A stretch of DNA of 13,076 nt from the NCBI GenBank assembly GCA_005800865.1, contig SYEI01000227.1:1-13076 (forward strand), read 5' to 3'. A model generated the notes under the pieces. That model saw only the letters and a list, made by a program, of their open reading frames with translations. It did not search any database and was not told the origin of the DNA. This document shows positions 7,428 to 13,076 of the stretch, one piece after another. Position numbers and translations under genes: made by a program. The stretch comes from Bacteroidota bacterium. Lineage in GTDB: Bacteria; Bacteroidota; Bacteroidia; B-17B0; Aurantibacillaceae. Positions within the stretch are counted from its first letter, which is position 1. Every line of letters begins with the position of its first letter.

Positions 7428-8012
7428 ATGTTTACAGGAATTATAGAAGGACTTTCGAAATTAGAAGCTATTGAAAAAGAAAACAGTAATGTTCATTTTA
7501 CTTTTAGCTGTGCTTTCACTCACGAACTAAAAATAGATCAAAGTGTGGCGCATAATGGTGTGTGCTTAACAGTTATAAAAATCAATGGTCATCAATATAC
7601 GGTTACTGCTATTGACGAAACTCTACAAAAAACCAATTTAGGGAATTTAAAAGTGGGAGATGAAGTTAACATAGAGCGCTGCATGTCTGCAAATGGACGA
7701 TTTGATGGGCATATTGTGCAAGGTCATGTGGATCAAACAGGAATTGTAACTTCTATAATTGATAATAAAGGCAGTTGGACTTATACGATCGAATACAATA
7801 ATAAATTAGGGAACGTAACCGTAGAAAAAGGAAGTATAACCCTTAACGGAACAAGCTTAACTGTAGTAGATTCAAAAGATGACGCTTTCTCAGTTTGTAT
7901 TATTCCTTATACTTTTGAAAACACCGTTTTAAAACATTTAAAGGTAAATGATGTTGTGAACTTAGAGTTTGACATCGTTGGAAAATATGTGGCTCGCTTA
8001 CTTAAAAAATAA
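7428..8012 (+). CDS. ribE: Riboflavin synthase alpha subunit
   Basis: Catalyses dismutation of two 6,7-dimethyl-8-ribityllumazine molecules to riboflavin and the ribitylaminopyrimidine, the last step of riboflavin synthesis in the cytosol. At 194 residues it has the family's usual length and two tandem lumazine-binding domains. The first opens with the hallmark MFTGIIEG at the N-terminus and carries NGVCLTV. The second begins near residue 92 with FDGHIVQGHVDQTG and carries the equivalent NGTSLTV at 140-146. The start is fixed by MFTGIIE. nadB follows after only three bases, so the two are almost certainly co-transcribed. No Shine-Dalgarno sequence is present and the predicted mRNA is leaderless. 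The other riboflavin genes (ribD, ribBA, ribH) are not in the window. Confidence 0.96.
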   Translation: MFTGIIEGLSKLEAIEKENSNVHFTFSCAFTHELKIDQSVAHNGVCLTVIKINGHQYTVTAIDETLQKTNLGNLKVGDEVNIERCMSANGRFDGHIVQGHVDQTGIVTSIIDNKGSWTYTIEYNNKLGNVTVEKGSITLNGTSLTVVDSKDDAFSVCIIPYTFENTVLKHLKVNDVVNLEFDIVGKYVARLLKK

Positions 8013-8015
8013 ATC

Positions 8016-9587
8016 ATGCAACAAAAAGTAGATGTTTTAATTATTGGTAGCGGTATTGCTGGTTTAAGCTATGCTTTGAAAGTAGCCGAAAATAATTCTG
8101 TTTTTATTGTGACTAAAAGCAATGAAGACGAATCGAATACTAAATATGCACAAGGCGGTATTGCAGCTGTATGGCATGATAAAGACACGATTGAAAAACA
8201 TATACAAGACACCTTAATCGCAGGCGCAGGATTATGTGATGAAGAGGCAGTAAGAGTAGTAGTAACAGAAGGCACGGAACGAGTATGCGAATTAATTGAA
8301 CTAGGTGCTAATTTTGATAAAAATAAAGAAGGTACTTACGATTTAGCTAAAGAAGGTGGTCACTCTGAACACCGCATCTTACATTATAAAGACATTACGG
8401 GTTATGAAATTGAACGTGCGTTAATTGCACAAATTCGTAAACATAAAAACATTACCGTACTCGATCATCACTATGCTATTGATGTGATTACTCAGCATCA
8501 TTTAGGAGAAGTTGTCACCTCTCACTCAAAAGATATTAAGTGTTTTGGCGCCTATATTTTAAATACTAAAACGCAAAAAATAGAAACCGTTCTTTCGAAA
8601 ATTACCTTAATGGCAACTGGTGGCGCAGGTCATGTATATGCTACTACCACCAACCCAACTATTGCTACTGGCGATGGCATTGCCATGGTTTACAGAGCCA
8701 AAGGCAGAGTAAAAGATATGGAGTTTGTACAATTTCATCCAACCTCTTTATACAATCCAGGAGAGCATCCGAGTTTTTTAATTACAGAAGCCATCCGTGG
8801 ATTTGGTGCCGTGTTAAAAACCATCGATGGTAAAGAGTTTATGCAAAAATATGATGAGCGTTTATCCTTGGCGCCTCGTGATATTGTTGCTCGTGCCATT
8901 GACAATGAACTAAAAACCCGAGGTGAAGATTTTGTGTATTTAGATTGTCGCCATTTAGATAGAAAAGCATTTATTGAGCATTTCCCTAACATTTACAATA
9001 AATGTATGGATTTGGATATTGACCCTTTTGTAAATTTAATTCCTGTGGTACCTGCCATGCATTATTTATGTGGCGGCATTTTGGTTGATAATAACGGACA
9101 ATCAACCATAGGTAATTTATTTGCCGTGGGCGAATGTGCTTGCACGGGCCTTCATGGCGCTAACCGCTTAGCTAGTAATTCATTACTAGAAGCAGTCGTG
9201 TTTGCGCATAGAGCAGCTAAATTGACTTCCGAAAATTTACCAAGCATTTCATTTACCGAAAATATTCCTAATTGGGATGCTGAAGGACCTGAGCATGCCG
9301 AGGAAATGGTATTAATTACCCAGTCGCAACGCGAAGTACAGCAAATTATGAGTAATTATGTAGGTATTGTTCGCTCCGAATTGCGTTTAAAACGTGCTTT
9401 TGATCGTTTAGAGATTTTATATAAAGAAAATGAAGCGCTTTACGAAAAAACAACGGTTACCCAAAAACTAGGCGAATTGCGCAATTTAATTTGTATTGGC
9501 TATTTAATCATCAAACACGCTATGCGCCGCAAGGAGTCTGTGGGTTTGCATTATATGGTGAATTATAGCAAAGATGCAGTAAAATAA
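8016..9587 (+). CDS. nadB: L-aspartate oxidase
   Basis: FAD enzyme that oxidises L-aspartate to iminoaspartate, the first step of de novo NAD synthesis, feeding quinolinate synthase NadA. At 523 residues it matches the family. Motifs: dinucleotide-binding GSGIAG (11-16); KYAQGGIAA (43-51), typical of the succinate dehydrogenase/fumarate reductase flavoprotein superfamily; EGGHSEHRILHYKD; FVQFHPTSLY with His241 and Thr243; LITEAIRGFGA; Arg288 in LAPRDIVARAI; His349 in VVPAMHYLCGG; and GECACTGLHGANRLASNSLLE near the C-terminal part of the FAD domain. The capping helical domain follows (REVQQIMSNYVGIVRSE..L). The active-site His/Arg set appears intact, so the enzyme should be active. It is the second gene of the operon behind ribE. 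nadA and nadC are not nearby. No clear terminator follows, only an AT-rich stretch holding the tRNA-His promoter. Confidence 0.97.
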   Translation: MQQKVDVLIIGSGIAGLSYALKVAENNSVFIVTKSNEDESNTKYAQGGIAAVWHDKDTIEKHIQDTLIAGAGLCDEEAVRVVVTEGTERVCELIELGANFDKNKEGTYDLAKEGGHSEHRILHYKDITGYEIERALIAQIRKHKNITVLDHHYAIDVITQHHLGEVVTSHSKDIKCFGAYILNTKTQKIETVLSKITLMATGGAGHVYATTTNPTIATGDGIAMVYRAKGRVKDMEFVQFHPTSLYNPGEHPSFLITEAIRGFGAVLKTIDGKEFMQKYDERLSLAPRDIVARAIDNELKTRGEDFVYLDCRHLDRKAFIEHFPNIYNKCMDLDIDPFVNLIPVVPAMHYLCGGILVDNNGQSTIGNLFAVGECACTGLHGANRLASNSLLEAVVFAHRAAKLTSENLPSISFTENIPNWDAEGPEHAEEMVLITQSQREVQQIMSNYVGIVRSELRLKRAFDRLEILYKENEALYEKTTVTQKLGELRNLICIGYLIIKHAMRRKESVGLHYMVNYSKDAVK

Positions 9588-9602
9588 ATTTTTTCTATAA
9601 AT

Positions 9603-9632
9603 TTTAGTAAAAACAAAAAAACATTACATTTG
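9603..9632 (+). promoter_or_regulatory. Putative promoter of the tRNA-His gene
   Basis: TTTA (9603-9606), 18 bases, then a perfect TACATTTG (9625-9632). The box ends 12 bases before the first base of the mature tRNA (9645), giving a very short 5' leader for RNase P. As a stable-RNA promoter with an independent reason to exist here, it supports reading the same layout upstream of the protein genes as real. Confidence 0.7.
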
Positions 9633-9644
9633 TAGCCCAAAATG

Positions 9645-9721
9645 GTAGATGTAGCTCAGTTGGTTAGAGCATCGGTTTGTGGTACCGAGGGTCGAGGGTT
9701 CGAGCCCCTTCATTTACCCCA
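9645..9721 (+). tRNA. tRNA-His, anticodon GTG
   Basis: Full cloverleaf read by hand. The acceptor stem is GTAGATG (9645-9651) with CATTTAC (9711-9717), including one G-T pair. The D stem is GCTC/GAGC with loop AGTTGGTTA. The anticodon stem is TCGGT/ACCGA around the loop TTGTGGT with anticodon GTG. The variable loop is 5 bases, and the T arm is GAGGG TTCGAGC CCCTT. The base before the stem is G (9644) and position 73 is C (9718), giving the G-1:C73 pair that histidyl-tRNA synthetase needs. CCA is encoded (9719-9721). It stands as a single-gene unit with its own promoter and terminator. Confidence 0.97.
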
Positions 9722-9724
9722 CTT

Positions 9725-9753
9725 AAAGGCTGTCTGAAAAGACGGCCTTTTTT
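9725..9753 (+). terminator. Rho-independent terminator of the tRNA-His gene
   Basis: An 11-bp stem AAAGGCTGTCT (9725-9735) with AGACGGCCTTT (9740-9750), containing one T-G pair, closes a GAAA tetraloop and runs into a T6 tract (9748-9753) followed by GTTTT. It begins four bases after the CCA end of the tRNA. Confidence 0.92.
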
Positions 9754-9805
9754 GTTTTCAATCCTTATAATTTCATTTAGTAAAAAGATTATCTTTAATT
9801 CATCA

Positions 9806-10945
9806 ATGCAACAATTCGATGTTATTATATGCGGAGCAGGGCCAGCTGGAAGCACTTGTGCTTTGGGCTTGTTTGAGGCAGGATTGAATGTTGCTTTGTT
9901 AGATAAACAATCCTTTCCTAGAGAAAAAATTTGCGGTGATGCTTATGGCGGTTATGCCTATAAAATATTAAATACCATTTCACCAAAGTTCGGCGCCAAA
10001 TTATTAGCCATCAATCAGGGTGCTATTATTAAACGCGCCAAATTTGTGTCTCCCAAAAAACACTTGGTGGAAATTCGTTTAAAAGGTTTTTTCTCAAGTC
10101 TGCCACGCACGGTATTTGACAATTTTTTACTGCAGATGGTAAAAGAAGAAACCAAAACAACCATTTTCGAAAATACCACCGCACAAAAAATAGAAGTTCA
10201 ATCAGATAGCGTTATCGTCACTACACAAGACGGAACACAATTAAAAGCAAAAATGGTAATTGGTTGTGATGGCGCACACTCCATCGTTCAATCTGCTTTA
10301 ACCAATACGCGTGAAGCATTAGTTGAAACCTTTCCTGGCATTCGTTCCTATTACAAAAATGTAAAGGGTGTTGAACAAGATTGTTTAGAAATTCACTTTT
10401 TACCAAACATTCCCAAAGGTTACTTCTGGATTTTTCCTTCTACGGATGGTTTAACTAATGTAGGAATTGCTGCTAATAAAAAAATGTTAGCGAAGCACAA
10501 CATCAACATGCGAAAAGAATTTCATTACCTAATGAATGAAGCGCCGCAATTTAAAGAACGCTTTGCTGAAGCTGAATTAGTGGGTGAAGAAAAAGGTTGG
10601 TCAATTCCTATCGGTTACTTTGATGGTAAATTGCCAATCTCTGGCAATCGTATACTATTGTGCGGAGATGCTGCAGGGCTTGTGGAACCAGCTACTGGCG
10701 AAGGTATTGCTCCAGCCATGTCATCAGGTAGATTCGCCGCCTGGCAAATTAAAAAATGCTTTAAAGAAAATAATTTCTCTGCCGAATTTATGAAAGCTTA
10801 TGATAAAGACATTCATAAAAAATATTTCAGAAATTATTATTTCAAAACAACCATTACCAATTTCTATTATAAAATGCCGTTCTTAATGGATTGGGTAATC
10901 GCATTTTTTTCGGGCTTACACAAACTGCAAGGAAGAAAATATTAA
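9806..10945 (+). CDS. Geranylgeranyl reductase family FAD-dependent oxidoreductase
   Basis: A 379-residue flavoprotein of the geranylgeranyl-reductase/PHBH-like superfamily, whose members reduce or hydroxylate lipid-soluble substrates such as isoprenoid chains. Start at 9806: the frame stays open 43 codons further upstream, but that part runs through the tRNA-His gene and terminator, and MQQFDVII places the FAD motif at the normal position. Motifs: GAGPAG (10-15) with the acidic strand end LLDKQ (Asp33 near the end); FPREKICGDA (37-46), the family's Cys-Gly signature; GCDGAHS (153-159); and GDAAGLVEPATGEGI (from 287), the second FAD motif. The C-terminal region has hydrophobic/basic stretches that could attach to the membrane. 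Substrate is unknown; menaquinone side chains, carotenoids or other polyprenoids are possible. A TATCTTTA (9790-9797) just before the start may be its promoter box. Its stop overlaps the stop of the convergent DUF4846 gene. Confidence 0.87.
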   Translation: MQQFDVIICGAGPAGSTCALGLFEAGLNVALLDKQSFPREKICGDAYGGYAYKILNTISPKFGAKLLAINQGAIIKRAKFVSPKKHLVEIRLKGFFSSLPRTVFDNFLLQMVKEETKTTIFENTTAQKIEVQSDSVIVTTQDGTQLKAKMVIGCDGAHSIVQSALTNTREALVETFPGIRSYYKNVKGVEQDCLEIHFLPNIPKGYFWIFPSTDGLTNVGIAANKKMLAKHNINMRKEFHYLMNEAPQFKERFAEAELVGEEKGWSIPIGYFDGKLPISGNRILLCGDAAGLVEPATGEGIAPAMSSGRFAAWQIKKCFKENNFSAEFMKAYDKDIHKKYFRNYYFKTTITNFYYKMPFLMDWVIAFFSGLHKLQGRKY

Positions 10946-11745
10946 AATCGTTTCAATTGCTCGTTCCCAAAGAAATCCCACTCAGGTGTATTGATTTGTT
11001 CTGCATCTGCATTCAACTCATACCAAGGAGAAATAGCAGGATTATTTTTATTAATCAAAATATGAATGTCTTGCGCAGGCATGTAACTCTGTGCCACCAT
11101 AAATAATTTTTTGTTTGTCTTTGTGTTGATAGCCATGTCCACCACAATAACCGCATGTCCTGGGCTTCCTCCTAAAATCAATACATCTCCAATTTGCATA
11201 TCTTTTTGAGCAACCTTATTTAATTCTTTATTCAAAGACGCAGTGCCTGCATAAGTAAATACCATGTTTAAATATTCTTTAAATGATATATAGGAAACAC
11301 TTTCTTTCGTTGTCTTTACCCAAGTTACATTATTGCCTTTTACTGCAATGCGATAACCTTTTCTCCACTTAGCATATTCTGCATTAAATCCATTGGTGAA
11401 ATTGAAATGCAAGGCATCATATAATTTGTTTTGATATAAATACTCTGCACGCAAACGCATCACTGCATCTGCACATTGTTGTAAATCTTTTGAACCGACA
11501 TCAACATTTAAAACTGCGGCAGCCACTTTATTTGGTTTTTCTTGTCCGTTATAAAAATGAACTAACGCGCCGTTTGGTTTTAAAGAAGTGCTTTGGAGAA
11601 ATGCTCCGAAAGAATTTATTTCAGATTTTACTCTGACAAAACCTGCAGGCGTTGAGAAACGTTCAGTAACTGTTTTTCCAGCAGCAATAACTAATAAAGA
11701 CGGTTGTTGTTTACGAAAAGCAAAAACAGAAATCAAACAAACCAC
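10942..11745 (-). CDS. DUF4846 domain protein, start uncertain
   Basis: A 267-residue protein (from a GTG) that I recognise as DUF4846, a family common in Bacteroidota with no known function. Typical features: FSTPAGFVRV (30-39); a QQCADAVMRLRAEYLY helix with Cys91; FTNGF (116-120); YRIAVKGNNVTW; IGDVLILGGSPGHAVIVVD (185-203) with His197 and Asp203; and the AQSYMPAQDIHIL segment with Gln219. The GD...GH.vIvvD part recalls NlpC/P60- or CHAP-like cysteine hydrolases, but this is a pattern guess. No ATG lies between the ftsX stop and this GTG. The reading frame extends upstream to the ftsX stop, and the added residues would complete a hydrophobic segment (YFKFGILTCVVCLISVFAF), so a non-ATG start further upstream, giving a membrane anchor, is possible. 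It follows ftsX on the same strand. Confidence 0.8.
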   Translation of the reverse strand: MVCLISVFAFRKQQPSLLVIAAGKTVTERFSTPAGFVRVKSEINSFGAFLQSTSLKPNGALVHFYNGQEKPNKVAAAVLNVDVGSKDLQQCADAVMRLRAEYLYQNKLYDALHFNFTNGFNAEYAKWRKGYRIAVKGNNVTWVKTTKESVSYISFKEYLNMVFTYAGTASLNKELNKVAQKDMQIGDVLILGGSPGHAVIVVDMAINTKTNKKLFMVAQSYMPAQDIHILINKNNPAISPWYELNADAEQINTPEWDFFGNEQLKRF

Positions 11746-11759
11746 ACAGGTTAAAATAC

Positions 11760-11767
11760 CAAATTTA
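11760..11767 (-). promoter_or_regulatory. Candidate promoter box before the DUF4846 GTG
   Basis: On the minus strand TAAATTTG (11767-11760) matches TAnnTTTG exactly and ends 14 bases before the GTG at 11745. I see no TTTA or TTTG at the usual upstream distance. If real, it supports the GTG start and separate transcription from ftsX; if not, the gene probably depends on ftsX readthrough. Confidence 0.35.
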
Positions 11768-11793
11768 AAATATGTGTTTTTGTTTACGATGAT

Positions 11794-12663
11794 TTAAAAA
11801 TATAAATCGTCCGTTTTTAGACGTAAATAGCGACTCACCGAAAGAGCAGCGCTTAAGCCGGAGATTAATACCCCTAAAGCCACAATGCCTCCAAACAATA
11901 CCGCTAATAAATTTGGGTCTTGTAGCTGCAATAAATCAGGAATGTAGTTTGTACTCAACACTAAAAAGCCAGCTAATAAAAAACCTGCTAGTAAGCCTGC
12001 AATAACTCCCTGACGAACACCTTTTAAAATAAATGGCATACGAATAAAGCCTTGCGTAGCACCCACTAAATACATCGTTCTAATTAAAAAGCGTTTCGCA
12101 TAAATGGATAATCTAATGGTGTTGTTAATTAAGGCAATGGCTACTACTAATAACAAACCACTAAATATTAAAATGTAAATACTAATCACTTTTGCATTAT
12201 CGTTCACTTGCTTAATCATGTCTTTGTGATAGATTACCTCTTTCACAAAATGTTTTTGCATGATCTGTTTTTCGAAACCTGCTAAACTATCAATATTAGC
12301 GTAATCTGAATTCAACTTTACATCTAAGGATGATAATAAAGGGTTGTAACCTAAGAATGTAATAAAATCTTCTCCTAAATCTTTTTGCAATTTTTTAGCT
12401 GCTTCGTCTTTGCTGATATAAGCTACTTCCTTAGTAAAAGCAGATGAACTGATTTCTTGTTTTAAAATGTCTAACTCAGCTTGAGTGGTTGTGTCTTTTA
12501 ACACTACCTGAAAGCCTACATTTTCTTTAATATGGTTAGATAATTTTTTAGCATTGATAACCACCAATCCTAAAAGGCCAAGCATAAATAAAACCAAAGC
12601 CAAACTAATGACAACGGTAACCGAAGATGTTTTTAATTTTTGAGTAGCTGTTCTATTCGACAC
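11794..12663 (-). CDS. ftsX: Cell-division protein FtsX (ABC transporter permease-like)
   Basis: Integral membrane subunit that pairs with the FtsE ATPase and drives activation of peptidoglycan hydrolases at the division site. The 289-residue length and four membrane segments fit FtsX: TM1 14-37 (SVTVVISLALVLFMLGLL), TM2 about 159-181, TM3 about 215-237, TM4 about 252-275. Residues 42-158 form the extracytoplasmic domain with the typical VVLKD and AYISKDEAAKKLQKDLGEDF stretches. RLSIYAKRFLIRTMYLVGAT (184-203) is the conserved cytoplasmic loop after TM2 that contacts FtsE. The start is a GTG at 12663: a TAG lies eight codons upstream in frame and no ATG is available. ftsE is not next to it, as is common in Bacteroidota. 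DUF4846 lies downstream and trmD upstream, all minus strand. Confidence 0.93.
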   Translation of the reverse strand: MSNRTATQKLKTSSVTVVISLALVLFMLGLLGLVVINAKKLSNHIKENVGFQVVLKDTTTQAELDILKQEISSSAFTKEVAYISKDEAAKKLQKDLGEDFITFLGYNPLLSSLDVKLNSDYANIDSLAGFEKQIMQKHFVKEVIYHKDMIKQVNDNAKVISIYILIFSGLLLVVAIALINNTIRLSIYAKRFLIRTMYLVGATQGFIRMPFILKGVRQGVIAGLLAGFLLAGFLVLSTNYIPDLLQLQDPNLLAVLFGGIVALGVLISGLSAALSVSRYLRLKTDDLYF

Positions 12664-12685
12664 GTTTACTAATTTTAATATCCAC

Positions 12686-12713
12686 TAAAAATAAGCAGTA
12701 TATAAAAACGCAA
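12686..12713 (-). promoter_or_regulatory. Weak promoter candidate for ftsX
   Basis: In the 90-base trmD-ftsX gap, on the minus strand, TTG (12713-12711), 17 bases, then TATTTTTA (12693-12686), one mismatch from TAnnTTTG. Predicted start is about 22 bases before the ftsX GTG. I see no clear trmD terminator in the gap, so ftsX could also be read through from trmD. Confidence 0.3.
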
Positions 12714-12753
12714 CTGAGATATAATAATGAATAATTAACAGAGGGTTGTTTGT

Positions 12754-13076
12754 TTAGAGCAACAAATCTGGTCTTCTCAACTTAGTTCTTTCTAAAGACT
12801 GTTCATGCCTCCACTCCTCTACTTTTTTGGTGTTTCCGCTCGTCAAAAGTTCAGGAACTTTCCATCCGTTATAATCAGCGGGACGAGTATAAACGGGAGG
12901 TGACAACAAATTGTCTTGAAATGAATCGGACAAAGCCGATGTCTCGTCATTTAAAACGCCTGGAATTAATCGAATAATACCGTCACATAAAACAGCAGCT
13001 GGCAATTCACCACCGCTCAATACATAATCTCCAATGGAGATTTCTTTAGTAATAAAGTGCTCACGAATACGCTCAT
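12754..13076 (-). CDS. trmD: tRNA (guanine37-N1)-methyltransferase TrmD, C-terminal part
   Basis: SAM-dependent SPOUT methyltransferase that makes m1G37 next to the anticodon of tRNAs reading CNN codons and prevents +1 frameshifting. The window contains the last 106 codons; the N-terminal half is beyond the right edge. Read from the edge the frame gives ERIREHFITKEISIGDYVLS, joining the SAM-binding trefoil-knot motif GDYVLSGGELPA. Next are the catalytic-region signature IIRLIPGVL, an Asp in SDSF at the position of the family's general base, PPVYTRPADYNGWKVPELLTSGN, and the terminal WRHEQSLERTKLRRPDLL. The apparent ATG-like start at 13020 is only a TTG inside the conserved motif, not the real start. 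The protein ends soon after RRPDLL, normal for Bacteroidota TrmD. Confidence 0.95.
   Translation of the reverse strand, partial: ERIREHFITKEISIGDYVLSGGELPAAVLCDGIIRLIPGVLNDETSALSDSFQDNLLSPPVYTRPADYNGWKVPELLTSGNTKKVEEWRHEQSLERTKLRRPDLLL

Noticed and set aside
9645..9753. tRNA-His as an integration attachment site
   Set aside because: No integrase gene or direct repeat of the tRNA 3' end is visible in the window.
9677..9805. Longer N-terminus for the geranylgeranyl-reductase-family protein
   Set aside because: The extension reads through the tRNA-His gene and its terminator, and the family FAD motif normally lies a few residues from the start, as it does with the ATG at 9806.
9664..9855. Minus-strand open frame across the tRNA-His gene
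   Set aside because: It is antisense to a tRNA and a terminator, and its protein has no family-like features.
10891..11106. Plus-strand small open frame over the flavoprotein/DUF4846 junction
   Set aside because: It lies in another frame of the flavoprotein end and antisense to DUF4846, both well supported, and its sequence has no recognisable features.
12754..13020. An 88-residue stand-alone small protein
   Set aside because: The apparent start is a TTG inside the conserved TrmD motif YVLSGGELPA; the frame continues upstream to the window edge with further TrmD sequence.
1..13076. CRISPR array, insertion sequence, phage or defence island
   Set aside because: I found no spaced direct repeats, transposase, integrase, terminal inverted repeats or defence-type domains; the genes are housekeeping or envelope genes with uniform AT-rich composition.

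Overview
The window looks like chromosome from a member of the Bacteroidota, probably a Flavobacteriales- or Sphingobacteriales-like lineage. Four things support this: the DNA is strongly AT-rich; one protein ends in a type IX secretion (T9SS) type A sorting domain; a large SprA/Sov-like outer-membrane protein and a DUF4846 protein are present; and Shine-Dalgarno sites are absent while several genes carry the Bacteroidota-type promoter box TAnnTTTG, usually with TTTA 18-20 bases upstream. I see no phage, insertion sequence, CRISPR or integron signature, and most of the window reads as ordinary housekeeping chromosome.

Left part (1-2959, all minus strand). The edge holds the first 73 codons of a truncated gene, possibly an M17 leucyl aminopeptidase. 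A strong intrinsic terminator separates it from an upstream gene for an OppA/DppA-type peptide-binding lipoprotein. Upstream of that lies exonuclease III (xth).

Middle part (3017-9587). A 1168-residue outer-membrane beta-barrel protein with SprA/Sov-like modules is divergent from xth and meets, tail to tail with a 2-base gap, a small secreted protein with a T9SS C-terminal domain. Divergent from the latter is a compact two-gene operon, ribE-nadB, for riboflavin synthase and the flavoenzyme L-aspartate oxidase.

Right part (9603-13076). A tRNA-His gene (GTG anticodon, G-1 and CCA encoded) has its own promoter and terminator. It is followed by a geranylgeranyl-reductase-family flavoprotein on the plus strand, whose stop codon overlaps the stop codon of a DUF4846 protein on the minus strand. 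Upstream of DUF4846, on the minus strand, are ftsX (cell-division ABC transporter membrane subunit) and the C-terminal part of trmD (tRNA m1G37 methyltransferase, cut by the right edge).

The points most worth a second look are the repeated promoter layout that predicts near-leaderless mRNAs, the unknown SprA-like barrel facing a T9SS cargo gene, and the DUF4846 gene, which has an unclear start in the same frame as ftsX and a possible cryptic Cys/His hydrolase pattern. No intergenic stretch exceeds about 130 bases.
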